A stretch of 64,000 bases of DNA from Mycobacterium sp. SMC-4. GTDB lineage: Bacteria > Actinomycetota > Actinomycetes > Mycobacteriales > Mycobacteriaceae. The position numbers were made by a program, and so were the translations under genes. Below the pieces are notes generated by a model that saw only the letters and a list, made by a program, of their open reading frames with translations, did not search any database and was not told the DNA's origin. This document shows positions 13,384 to 21,290 of the stretch, piece after piece. The DNA is taken from the NCBI RefSeq assembly GCF_025263265.1, contig NZ_CP079869.1:2604001-2668000 (forward strand), in the 5' to 3' direction. The stretch's first letter is position 1. The number at the start of each line of letters is the position of its first letter.

Positions 13384-15572
13384 CCACGACGCTGCTGGCT
13401 TCGTTCCCGAGCCCCCCTCAGGGTGTCTGGTATCTGGGTCCGTTCCCGGTACGCGCGTACGCGCTGTTCATCATCGCCGGCATCATCGCGGCGTTGGTGA
13501 TCGGCGATCGGCGGTGGGTGGCCCGAGGCGGTGAGCCCGGCATGGTCTACGACATCGCGTTGTGGGCCGTGACGTTCGGCTTGATCGGCGGCCGTCTTTA
13601 TCACGTGCTGACCGACTGGAGTACCTACTTCGGCCCGGGGGGAGCCGGTTTCGTCGCTGCGCTGCGGATCTGGGACGGCGGCCTGGGGATCTGGGGCGCA
13701 GTCGCGCTGGGCGGCGTCGGTGCCTGGATTGGCTGCCGCAGAGCGGGAATCCCGCTACCGGCGTTCGGCGACGCCATTGCGCCGGGCATCATTCTGGCGC
13801 AGGCGCTCGGCCGTCTCGGCAACTATTTCAATCAGGAACTCTACGGGCGCGAAACAACGCTGCCGTGGGGGTTGGAGATCTACGAGCGCCGTAATGCCGC
13901 CGGTGCTGTCGACTTCCTCAACGGGGTCTCGACCGGTCAGCTGCTGGAGGTCGTGCACCCGACTTTCCTCTACGAGCTGCTGTGGAACCTGTTGGTCTTC
14001 GTCGCGCTGTTGGTCATCGATCGGCGTTTCAGGATCGGTCACGGCCGACTCTTTGCGCTGTACGTCGCGGGGTACTGCGTCGGCCGATTCTGGATCGAGT
14101 TGCTGCGCAGCGACTTCGCGACCGAAATCGCCGGTGTCCGGATCAACTCGTTTACCGCGACTTTCGTGTTCATCGGCGCTGTGGTCTACATCATGGCTGC
14201 TCCGCGGGGCCGCGAAGACCCGGCGATGTTGCGCGGGACACAGCAGGCCTCGGCCGAGGACGTAGTCAAGGACCTCGCGGTGGGGGCTTCCACGACTGGT
14301 GTCGTGGCGGCGGCTGCGGTGGCTGCTGAGGAAGACCGAGAAGAGGCCCAATCCGATACCGACGATGTCGGTGGTGTCGGGTCGGTCGAGGAGGACGAGC
14401 TCGCCGAAGCAGTGGACGACGCGCCGGACGCCCACGAGGCTGCCTTGGCCGGCGAAGCCGATGCCGAAGCATTGGCAAGCGAGGCCGCCGGTGAAGACGA
14501 TGCCGGGGGTGACTCTGCCGAGCAGCGTGGGCCCGTCTTCGCCGACGCGCCGGAGGCCGAAGCGCAGACAGATGCCGGTGGAGTCGGGGCCGTGGAGGGC
14601 GACGAAGCCGAGCACATGCTGGAGGCTGTCTCCGGTCGTGACGCCGCGAGCGAGGGACAGCTGCAACCGGCCGTCGAGAAGCTCGACGACGAGATCCCCG
14701 TTGACGATGCCGGCGAGTCTGAACGAGACGAGGAGTCGGTCGCCGACACCGAGTCAGTCAGCGATGAGGTGCCCGTTGTCGAGGGTGAGGATGCTGCGGA
14801 GGCGTTGGCCGGTGCTGAGGATGCCGAGGAGACCGATGGTGGTGAACCCCCGTCGGAGGAGGAGTCTGCTCCGAACACCGAATCTGCCGAGGCCGATGCT
14901 GATGCCGTGGCCGAGGCTGATGAGGAGTCGGTCGCCGGTGAGGAGTCGGTAGCCGAGGAGGTGCCGGTGGCCGAGGGTGAGGATGCTGCGGAGGCGTTGG
15001 CCGGTGCTGAGGATGCCGAGGAGACCGATGGTGGTGAACCCCCGTCGGAGGAGGAGTCTGCTCCGGACACCGAATCTGCCGGGGCCGATGCTGATGCCGT
15101 GGCCGAGGCTGATGAGGAGTCGGTCGCCGGTGAGGAGTCGGTAGCCGAGGAGGTGCCGGTGGCCGAGGGTGAGGATGCTGCGGAGGCGTTGGCCGGTGCT
15201 GAGGATGCCGAGGAGACCGATGGTGGTGAACCCCCGTCGGAGGAGGAGTCTGCTCCGGACACCGAATCTGCCGAGGCCGATGCTGATGCCGTGGCCGAGG
15301 CTGATGAGGAGCCCGGTGCTGACGACGAAATCCGTTCCAGTGAGGATCCCGCCGGTAGTGAGGTCCCGCCAGCCGCGGGCGAGGATACTGCCGAAGCGCT
15401 TACCGGGACAGCGGTCGTCGATCACAGTGACGGTGAGGCGGCCGTTTCGGAGACCGCCGGTGACCCTGCCGAGCAACCTGAACGTCCCACTTCGCCGCCC
15501 TTGCCGACGGTGAGCTCATCCTACGGTGGCGGACGTGTCCGACAATGGTTGCGCAGACGTCGAAACCGCTAG
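13380..15572 (+). CDS. lgt: Prolipoprotein diacylglyceryl transferase with long acidic repeat tail
   Basis: 730 residues from GTG 13380. Residues 1-275 are the seven-span membrane enzyme that moves diacylglycerol onto the lipobox cysteine: GGRLYHVLTDW, ALGRLGNYFNQELYG (Lgt signature), HPTFLYE and GYCVGRFWIELLRSD are present. Residues about 285-730 are a very acidic, low-complexity Ala/Glu/Asp tail, unlike bacterial Lgt outside mycobacteria, which stops after the core. Residues 451-642 are three 64-residue tandem repeats. The last residues turn basic (RVRQWLRRRRNR). The tail should be cytoplasmic if topology follows the family. End of the trp operon. Confidence 0.95.
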   Translation: MTTTLLASFPSPPQGVWYLGPFPVRAYALFIIAGIIAALVIGDRRWVARGGEPGMVYDIALWAVTFGLIGGRLYHVLTDWSTYFGPGGAGFVAALRIWDGGLGIWGAVALGGVGAWIGCRRAGIPLPAFGDAIAPGIILAQALGRLGNYFNQELYGRETTLPWGLEIYERRNAAGAVDFLNGVSTGQLLEVVHPTFLYELLWNLLVFVALLVIDRRFRIGHGRLFALYVAGYCVGRFWIELLRSDFATEIAGVRINSFTATFVFIGAVVYIMAAPRGREDPAMLRGTQQASAEDVVKDLAVGASTTGVVAAAAVAAEEDREEAQSDTDDVGGVGSVEEDELAEAVDDAPDAHEAALAGEADAEALASEAAGEDDAGGDSAEQRGPVFADAPEAEAQTDAGGVGAVEGDEAEHMLEAVSGRDAASEGQLQPAVEKLDDEIPVDDAGESERDEESVADTESVSDEVPVVEGEDAAEALAGAEDAEETDGGEPPSEEESAPNTESAEADADAVAEADEESVAGEESVAEEVPVAEGEDAAEALAGAEDAEETDGGEPPSEEESAPDTESAGADADAVAEADEESVAGEESVAEEVPVAEGEDAAEALAGAEDAEETDGGEPPSEEESAPDTESAEADADAVAEADEEPGADDEIRSSEDPAGSEVPPAAGEDTAEALTGTAVVDHSDGEAAVSETAGDPAEQPERPTSPPLPTVSSSYGGGRVRQWLRRRRNR
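14730..15305 (+). repeat. Three 192-bp tandem repeats inside lgt
   Basis: Copies at 14730-14921, 14922-15113 and 15114-15305, each 64 codons, starting at GAGGAGTCGGTCGCC. Copies 2 and 3 differ at only about two positions, pointing to a recent duplication; copy 1 is diverged in its first 60 bases. The exact codon multiple keeps the frame. Confidence 0.9.
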
Positions 15573-15853
15573 CCAGGCCCGAGACGAATATCGGTCGCCG
15601 CGGTGAGCCGGTCGGCGGGCAATCCGGCGTGCCGACAGACGTGGGAGACCGAATCGGCCGAGCCTGCGCTGAAGACCCCGAAAAGTACCTCGTCTGCAGG
15701 AACGACGATCATGGCTGTCAGTGTGATGGTCGTGCCGAGGGCGGATATGGCGGCAGCACTCGCTTCCAGGATGGCAGTCGTCAGTTCCAGTGATTCGCGT
15801 ACGGCCGCCGGCTGATACCACTCGACCAGATAACACGGTTCCGGCGCGCTCAC
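15569..15853 (-). CDS. Small YLVEWY-type protein, possible DUF4242-like ferredoxin fold
   Basis: 94 residues from GTG 15853. Contains CYLVEWYQP at the start, a helix-rich middle and VPADEVLFGVFSAGSADSVSHVCRHAG, followed by LPADRLTAATD. This strand-helix-strand pattern recalls small actinobacterial ferredoxin-like proteins (DUF4242 type) often seen near LuxR-type regulators; this assignment is tentative and no catalytic residue is obvious. A -10 hexamer sits 7 bases upstream and a conserved regulatory box lies 18 bases beyond it. It overlaps the lgt stop by 4 bases tail to tail. Confidence 0.7.
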   Translation of the reverse strand: MSAPEPCYLVEWYQPAAVRESLELTTAILEASAAAISALGTTITLTAMIVVPADEVLFGVFSAGSADSVSHVCRHAGLPADRLTAATDIRLGPG

Positions 15854-15860
15854 CGGTCCG

Positions 15861-15866
15861 AGATTA
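15861..15866 (-). promoter_or_regulatory. -10 element of the small YLVEWY gene
   Basis: TAATCT on the minus strand, 7 bases before GTG 15853 (leaderless). Exactly 18 bases separate it from the GATTTA end of box A. Confidence 0.55.
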
Positions 15867-15884
15867 TTCGGTGTGGCAGGCAGC

Positions 15885-15905
15885 TAAATCGGGCGATTCC
15901 CTATC
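15885..15905 (-). promoter_or_regulatory. Conserved box A (TAGGG-N5-CCC) of the LAL island
   Basis: Minus-strand core TAGGGAATCGCCCGATTTA, one of four related sites within 5 kb. The dyad centre is about 43 bases upstream of the predicted start of the 15853-15569 transcript. It is also 106 bases upstream of the LAL regulator, so it could serve both directions. Confidence 0.65.
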
Positions 15906-15999
15906 AAGGCGCCATCGGCGTTCCCTCGTTGGTGTCTCGTGGACCTGCGACCTGCAGCGAAAGCATTTTCCGACCGTAACGAGACGTGTGGGGTTGTGA

Positions 16000-16005
16000 C
16001 ATGAT
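16000..16005 (+). promoter_or_regulatory. Putative -10 element of the LAL regulator
   Basis: CATGAT preceded by TGA (extended -10 pattern) and followed by 6 bases before GTG 16012, which would make the transcript leaderless. A four-of-six match to TATAAT. Confidence 0.4.
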
Positions 16006-16011
16006 CCCGAG

Positions 16012-18768
16012 GTGACAGCGGGGGTGGTGAGCCGTGATGTGGAATACGCGGCACTCGCCGCGTTCATCGACGCTGCGGCTCGCGAACCCACCAGCTTGCT
16101 GATCGAGGGCGAAGCGGGCATCGGGAAGACCACCATGTGGTTGGCGGGCCTCCAACAGGCCAGCGAGCGGAGTTTCCAGGTGCTGGCCACCCGCCCGGCG
16201 CAGACCGAATCGGCGTTGGCGTATGTCTCCCTGGCCGACCTGCTCAGCAGGGTCGACGCTGCGGTGATCAACGCCCTGCCTGACCCGCAGAGACGTGCGT
16301 TGGACCGCGTGTTGCTTCGATCTCACCCCAGCGACGAGGCGACCGATCCTCGGGTGGTGGCCGCAGCGTTCCTCTCGGTGATCGAACTGCTGGCCGATGC
16401 CGGGCCGGTGTTGATCGGCGTCGACGATTTGCAGTGGCTCGATACCTCCAGTGCTGCGGTCGTCGCGTTCGCCGCGCGGCGGCTTTCGGGCGCTGTCGGG
16501 ATCCTCGCGGCGGTGCGTAGCGGCACGATCCCGGCGGTCGACTTCATCGGAGAGCAGTTGCCCCGCCCGGATTCCTGCGGTCGACTGACGCTCGGGCCAC
16601 TGAGCTTGGGGGCACTGCGGACGATTGTCGCCCAACGGCTCAATCTGTCGCTGCCGCGTCCGGCGATGGTGCGCATCCACGACATCTCCGGGGGCAACCC
16701 GTTCTACGCGCTACAGTTGGCCCACTCTCACAACTCAAGCGAGATCTCCTTGCGTACAACGCTTTCCGATTTGGTAAGGAATCGAGTCGGTGGAGTCGAA
16801 GACGATACCCGGGAAGCGCTGCTTGCCGTGGCCTGTGTCGGCGCGCCGACGTTCGACCTCCTGGCAAGAGCAATGAATGTCTCTTCGTCGCGTCTCGTGG
16901 AAATACTCGGAAAGGCCGAAGCGCACGGGCTCATCCACTACGAGAATCAGCAGGTCCGTTTCTCGCATCCCCTGTTGGCGGCCGGCATCTACGCCGACAC
17001 TGCCGGGCCTCAACGCCGACGGATGCACGCCAGGCTGGCCGGTGTCGTCACCGAGCCTGAGCTGCAGGCGCGACACTTGGCGCTGGCGGCAACCACCGCG
17101 GACGAGCAGACGTTGAGTTCTCTGGACGCCGCCGCGGTGTCGGCAGCCAGCCGCGGTGCGCCCGGCACTGCCGCGGAACTCCTCGACTTGGCCATCGGCC
17201 TCGGTGGCGATACCCCCGAGCGTCGCATCCGGGCCGCAGGACACCACCTGCACGCCGCGAATTTCACCGAAGCTGCTGCGCGGCTGGAACGAATCATCGA
17301 GACGCTGCCGTCCGGACGGCTGCGCGCGGAGGCGTTGACCCTGCTGGCCAGAGTTCGCACCGCCGAGGAGAACCTTCCGGAGATGATCGCGGTGCTCGTC
17401 CGTGTGCTGGCCGAGTGCGCGGACGATCCGGCGAGACGCGCGTATGCCCTCGTCTTATTGGCGTTCGCGCAACTCAATTCGGCCCAACTCGCCGAATCTG
17501 CCCGGAGTATCGACGAAGCAGTGATGCTTGCCTCCGGTCTGGACCGGCCCGACTTGTTGAGCGCTGCGTTGGCATTGCAGGTGATGCAGCGATTCGCCGC
17601 CGGCGGGGGTTTCGACGAACCGACGATGGACCACGCGTTGACGCTCGAGGACGCCGAGTCGGACACTCTGACGGTCTTGCGCGCGTCAACCAACGATGCC
17701 CTGCTGCGCGCGTGGACGGGTCAGCTCGAGCGCGGCCACGAGGCGATGATGGCAGTGCGGCGGCGATCGATGGACCGTGGCGAAGAGCATCAACTTGCCG
17801 TCATCGATTTTCACAGCTTCTTGATGGTCCTGTGGCGTGGAGATCTGGCCGGTGCCGGTCTGTTGGCCGAAGATGGGCTGGAGAGGGCCCACGCGCTGGG
17901 TGATCCGGAGCCGATGTGCATCGGACTGACCATGCGGGCGACCCTTGCCGCGTACGCCGGTCAGGAGAGCTCAGCCAGAGAGGGCATTGGGGAAGCGCTG
18001 GCGCAGCTGCAACGTCTCGGCGCACCTCCGATGACCCGGTATCCGATCGCCACTCTGGGTTTCCTGGAGGTATCGCTGGGCAACCATGCCGCCGCTCTGA
18101 GTGGGATGGAACCTGCGCTGGCTCTGATCGACTCCACACCGCTGGCTCTGGAGATCATGATCGGATTGTTCGTTCCCGACGCCGCCGAGGCCATGATCGC
18201 CCTCGGCCACCTTGATCGCGCCGAACGCCTGACCGAGCGTTTCCTCAACGACGGCCGGCGCCTGGACCGTGCGTGGATGCTGGCCTGCGGCCACCGCTGC
18301 AGAGCCATGCTGCTCGCCGCGCGCGGCGACGTCGACATCGCAGCCCAGAGCGCTCACCAGGCGATTGCCGACCACGGGCGCCTGCCCATGCCATTCGAAC
18401 GTGCCCGAACCCAGCTGCTGATGGGCCAGCTCGAACGACGGCAGCGGCACAACCGAGCCGCCTCTGCAGCGCTGAGCGAAGCACTGCAGACCTTCGAGCG
18501 CCTCGGCACCCCACTGTGGGCCGAACGCGCCCGCACCGAGTTGGGGCGCGCCAACGTCGGCCCACACCGCGACGCCACCCTCACCCCGTCGGAGCAACGG
18601 GTCGCCGAACTCGCCGCATCCGGAATGACCAACCGCGACGTCGCCGCCGCATTGTTCATCAGCCCCAAGACAGTCGAGGCCAATCTCTCGCGGATCTATC
18701 GCAAGCTCGGCCTCAACTCGCGCGCCGCACTCGGTCGGTGGATGGCTGAGAGCTCAGGCAATTCCTGA
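16012..18768 (+). CDS. Large AAA-LuxR (LAL) transcriptional regulator
   Basis: 918 residues from GTG 16012. The N-terminal STAND/AAA ATPase module has Walker A GEAGIGKTT (Lys39) and a Walker B-like strand LIGVDDLQWLD near residue 135. The middle is helical and TPR-like, as in LAL/MalT proteins, where it binds ligand. The C-terminus (about 857-912) is a LuxR helix-turn-helix: LTPSEQRVAELAASGMTNRDVA..LFISPKTVEANLSRIYRKL. LAL proteins are usually activators switched by ATP and a small ligand. Neighbours on both sides are small, mostly exported proteins whose promoters share one box, making this the likely regulator. Ligand unknown. Confidence 0.92.
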   Translation: MTAGVVSRDVEYAALAAFIDAAAREPTSLLIEGEAGIGKTTMWLAGLQQASERSFQVLATRPAQTESALAYVSLADLLSRVDAAVINALPDPQRRALDRVLLRSHPSDEATDPRVVAAAFLSVIELLADAGPVLIGVDDLQWLDTSSAAVVAFAARRLSGAVGILAAVRSGTIPAVDFIGEQLPRPDSCGRLTLGPLSLGALRTIVAQRLNLSLPRPAMVRIHDISGGNPFYALQLAHSHNSSEISLRTTLSDLVRNRVGGVEDDTREALLAVACVGAPTFDLLARAMNVSSSRLVEILGKAEAHGLIHYENQQVRFSHPLLAAGIYADTAGPQRRRMHARLAGVVTEPELQARHLALAATTADEQTLSSLDAAAVSAASRGAPGTAAELLDLAIGLGGDTPERRIRAAGHHLHAANFTEAAARLERIIETLPSGRLRAEALTLLARVRTAEENLPEMIAVLVRVLAECADDPARRAYALVLLAFAQLNSAQLAESARSIDEAVMLASGLDRPDLLSAALALQVMQRFAAGGGFDEPTMDHALTLEDAESDTLTVLRASTNDALLRAWTGQLERGHEAMMAVRRRSMDRGEEHQLAVIDFHSFLMVLWRGDLAGAGLLAEDGLERAHALGDPEPMCIGLTMRATLAAYAGQESSAREGIGEALAQLQRLGAPPMTRYPIATLGFLEVSLGNHAAALSGMEPALALIDSTPLALEIMIGLFVPDAAEAMIALGHLDRAERLTERFLNDGRRLDRAWMLACGHRCRAMLLAARGDVDIAAQSAHQAIADHGRLPMPFERARTQLLMGQLERRQRHNRAASAALSEALQTFERLGTPLWAERARTELGRANVGPHRDATLTPSEQRVAELAASGMTNRDVAAALFISPKTVEANLSRIYRKLGLNSRAALGRWMAESSGNS

Positions 18769-18795
18769 CGACGGGATATCACGTCGCGCCCCGTG

Positions 18796-19107
18796 CTAGC
18801 CGGCGAAGTCAGGACAGAGGTGGGTGGTGGCCGCGCTGACGAACAGGGTGCCCTGCTGGAACCGGTGAAGCGCCTCCACCCGGCTCATCTCGTCGAGGAC
18901 CGAGACGCCATCGGACAACTCTGCGCAGGCAGCGTAACCCGCGTCGACAACTTCGACCGCGTCCTTACCCGGCAGCCAGACGTCGTTCGTCGAGAGTTCG
19001 TCGAGGAATGTCGCTGGGTCGGCGTCAGCGGTGGACGTGGACACCAGACCGCCCACAGCGCAAAAGGACAGGACCAGAACGAGGCGACGAAGCGTGAATG
19101 GCGGCAT
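18796..19107 (-). CDS. Secreted DUF732-domain protein
   Basis: 103 residues from ATG 19107, with GGAGAG 5-6 bases upstream. N-terminal signal peptide LRRLVLVLSFCAVGGLVSTSTADAD with probable cleavage after ADA. The mature part is a small mycobacterial DUF732 domain: FLDELSTNDVW, AVEVVDAGYAACAEL and a final HLCPDFAG; the two cysteines probably form a disulfide. Function of the family is unknown. Convergent with the LAL gene (27 bp) and divergent from the CAP-like gene; its promoter carries box B. Confidence 0.85.
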   Translation of the reverse strand: MPPFTLRRLVLVLSFCAVGGLVSTSTADADPATFLDELSTNDVWLPGKDAVEVVDAGYAACAELSDGVSVLDEMSRVEALHRFQQGTLFVSAATTHLCPDFAG

Positions 19108-19176
19108 GTCAACTCTCCAGATGATGAGGACGGGACTGCTTGGGTCACGCCGACGTTATGCGGTTCGGTCGGCGGT

Positions 19177-19197
19177 TAAATCGGGGGTTTCCCTATT
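19177..19197 (-). promoter_or_regulatory. Conserved box B upstream of the DUF732 gene
   Basis: Minus-strand core TAGGGAAACCCCCGATTTA, followed after exactly 18 bases by a -10 TAACGT (minus strand 19158-19153). Same architecture as box A. Confidence 0.65.
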
Positions 19198-19227
19198 GCC
19201 GACCTTCGGCGACGGGTGGCTCGCAGA

Positions 19228-19248
19228 CGTAGGGAAACACCCTATTTA
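19228..19248 (+). promoter_or_regulatory. Conserved box C upstream of the CAP-like gene
   Basis: Core TAGGGAAACACCCTATTTA; here TAGGG-N5-CCCTA is a perfect dyad. It is followed after 20 bases by TACGGT (19269-19274) as -10. Boxes B and C are 30 bases apart and point away from each other. Confidence 0.65.
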
Positions 19249-19308
19249 GTCGGTACGGGTGGCGGGCTTACGGTCGTCCCGCTGATGAACAAGCGTCCAG
19301 GAGAAGCC

Positions 19309-20145
19309 GTGACCACCACTCGATCAACAGTATCCCTCGCATCCGCAGCACTTTTCGCCGCTGGCTGCGCCCTGTCGGGAGTGGCGTTGGCGCCCACAGC
19401 GCACGCCAGCCCACTTGACGGGATTCGCTCTGCCGTCAATGCCGCGCGTAGCGGGTCACCCTGTCCCGCATTGAATTACAACATTGATCTGGAAGGCAAC
19501 GCGCAGGCGCTGGTGGGTAACCGATCGCCGGGGGTTCCCCCTGCCGGCCGCTACAAGGGCAAGGCAGCCGAGAACTCCTTCAAAGGAGACCCGACATCGT
19601 TTGCGATCGGCGACCTCGTTCTCATCATGCGCCCGCTGATCACCAATTGCAGCTACAAAGACTTCGGCGTGGGCATGATCCGCAATGACGACAAGGAGTT
19701 CAGTGTTGTCAGTCTCGCGCTCGGCGAACCGGCCGCCCCGGCTCCCGCCCCGGCTCCGGCGCCGGACCAGGCGGACAGGCCCATCAAGTGCACCGGGGGT
19801 CCGACCATTCCGGCCGGCCAGACCTGTCCGCCCCGGCCACCCGTGGAGCAGCCACCGACCAACGCCGTCACTCTGAGCATCAAGAAGGAGGGGCTGCGCG
19901 CCAAGGTGACCGTGGGAAACACATCGAACCTGCGGGCGCAGTGCACGTACAACGCCCGGGAAGTCAATGGCCTGGGCATTCCGGTCAACCGCGAATTCGA
20001 GGTCAACCCGAACGCCACCACACCGCTGGAATTCCCCGCTCCACTCCCGGGTCAGACCTACACCGTCGTCGTCGCCTGTCGTGCCGACTTCAAGGGTCAG
20101 AATGTCGAAATCGGTCGTGTGCAGCAGGACTTCTCGGGCTTCTGA
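19309..20145 (+). CDS. Secreted CAP-like protein with C-terminal beta-sandwich
   Basis: 278 residues from GTG 19309, preceded by AGGAGA. Signal peptide at residues 1-32 (SLASAALFAAGCALSG, cleavage after AHA). Residues about 35-135 resemble a CAP/SCP-like fold (IRSAVNAARSGSPCPALNYN at the start and YKDFGVGMIRNDD..FSVVSLALG at the end), without the classic metal histidines. A Pro/Ala-rich linker (PAPAPAPAPDQ) leads to a C-terminal domain (about 190-278) with paired cysteines in RAQCTYNA and VVACRADF, seen in other mycobacterial exported proteins. Function unknown. Promoter carries box C. Confidence 0.75.
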   Translation: MTTTRSTVSLASAALFAAGCALSGVALAPTAHASPLDGIRSAVNAARSGSPCPALNYNIDLEGNAQALVGNRSPGVPPAGRYKGKAAENSFKGDPTSFAIGDLVLIMRPLITNCSYKDFGVGMIRNDDKEFSVVSLALGEPAAPAPAPAPAPDQADRPIKCTGGPTIPAGQTCPPRPPVEQPPTNAVTLSIKKEGLRAKVTVGNTSNLRAQCTYNAREVNGLGIPVNREFEVNPNATTPLEFPAPLPGQTYTVVVACRADFKGQNVEIGRVQQDFSGF

Positions 20146-20179
20146 GCCTCGGCGCGCCCGACCCAATCGGGGCGCGGGG

Positions 20180-20710
20180 TCAGCGCGGGATCTTCGGACC
20201 GATTGTTCGCGCCAAGTCGACGGCCGCGGCGTCGGACTCTTCAGCCGTCATACCGAGAACGGCGACCTGGACCATGTTGTTGCGGCCTCCCGCCGGGAAT
20301 TCCACCTGTCCCGGGACCAGAAATCGCATCCCGTCCGGACCCGGTCTGCTGATGTCGGGAAACCCGGGTTCTGGCGGTGCCAGAGTGCCGTTGCCCGCCG
20401 AACCCGGGTTGCCGAGTTCTACCGCGATGGACTCGTAGTTGTCCGGATTTTCCCAGATGCATCCGGGCATGGTGGGATCGGCCGAGGTGGACCGTCCCTC
20501 GATGGGCGCACCGAGCAGCGCTGAGACGTCCGTCGCCGACAGCAGCGCACACGCATCGATCACCACCGAGTCGGCGGCTGGCTCGGTTGCGGGTGCTTCA
20601 GCGGACGCAGCGTTCGTGCCGTCGGTGCCTGCGTGCGTGCTGCAGCTCGTCAGGGCGAACAGCGATACAACCGATACGGCGGCGGGTAACGCGGGTGATT
20701 GACCGTTCAT
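20180..20710 (-). CDS. DUF3558-family lipoprotein
   Basis: 176 residues from ATG 20710 with GAGGAG upstream. Lipobox LTSC at residues 19-22, so the mature protein is a lipid-anchored cell-envelope protein processed by Lgt. DACALLSATDVSALLGAP, PGCIWEN and the final helix AVDLARTIG match the DUF3558 pattern of mycobacterial lipoproteins of unknown function. Promoter carries box D. Convergent with the CAP-like gene. Confidence 0.85.
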   Translation of the reverse strand: MNGQSPALPAAVSVVSLFALTSCSTHAGTDGTNAASAEAPATEPAADSVVIDACALLSATDVSALLGAPIEGRSTSADPTMPGCIWENPDNYESIAVELGNPGSAGNGTLAPPEPGFPDISRPGPDGMRFLVPGQVEFPAGGRNNMVQVAVLGMTAEESDAAAVDLARTIGPKIPR

Positions 20711-20774
20711 CGGTTGTCTCCTCGGCGGGGGCATCATGGGAACTCGACGACGCTAGCCCCGTGTCACGGGGGGA

Positions 20775-20795
20775 GAAATCGGGTGTTTCCCTATC
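20775..20795 (-). promoter_or_regulatory. Conserved box D upstream of the DUF3558 lipoprotein gene
   Basis: Minus-strand core TAGGGAAACACCCGATTTC, 19 bases before TAGCGT (minus strand 20755-20750), the probable -10. Confidence 0.65.
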
Positions 20796-20890
20796 GCCGT
20801 GGCGGGTCGCACGTCCGACACCCCTACGGCAAGGCCGTAGCCTTCCGCCGGCCCGACCATCGTGTGCTTCGGAACCACCCGCGATTCTGG

Positions 20891-20896
20891 CATGCT
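20891..20896 (+). promoter_or_regulatory. Putative -10 element of the TM2-domain gene
   Basis: CATGCT with upstream TGG, 7 bases before ATG 20904. Resembles the CATGAT element before the LAL gene. Confidence 0.4.
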
Positions 20897-20903
20897 GTTG
20901 GGC

Positions 20904-21290
20904 ATGACTGAGCCCCCATTCGGCGGCAATGAAGGCGGCAACCCGTACGCGCCGCCGCCGCAGCAGCCGGGATACCCTCCGCCGGTTGGCCAGTATCCGC
21001 CGGGCTACGGTGACCCCTTGGCGCCCTATGGTCGCCACCCTGTGACCGGCGAGCCCTATTCGGAAAAGTCGAAGCTCGTCGCCGGGCTGCTTCAGCTTCT
21101 CGGCCTCGTGGGGCTGGTCGGAATCGGTCGCATTTATCTGGGCCACACCGGCTTGGGTGTTGCGCAGCTCGTGGTCGGCATCATCACGTGCGGAATCGGT
21201 GCTGTCATCTGGGGGATCATCGACGCCGTCTTGATCCTGACCGACAGGGTGCGGGATCCGCAGGGACGCCCCCTTCGCGATGGGACCTGA
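20904..21290 (+). CDS. TM2-domain membrane protein
   Basis: 128 residues from ATG 20904 (upstream in-frame ATGs would include the -10). Residues 5-55 are rich in Pro, Gly and Tyr (PPPQQPGYPPPVGQYPPGYG). Residues 62-115 form the TM2 domain: two membrane helices with a short turn, GLVGIGRIYLGHTGLGVAQLVVG then IGAVIWGIIDAVLIL. Position before a DUF2752 gene matches the Rv1615/Rv1616 pair. Function unknown; overlaps the next gene by 11 bases. Confidence 0.85.
   Translation: MTEPPFGGNEGGNPYAPPPQQPGYPPPVGQYPPGYGDPLAPYGRHPVTGEPYSEKSKLVAGLLQLLGLVGLVGIGRIYLGHTGLGVAQLVVGIITCGIGAVIWGIIDAVLILTDRVRDPQGRPLRDGT

Noticed and set aside
14186..15476. Long minus-strand frames (358 and 240 codons) opposite the lgt tail
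   Set aside because: They are produced by the repeated GC-rich codons of the acidic tail; the serine/alanine and repeat-only composition has no family features, and lgt coding on the plus strand is certain.
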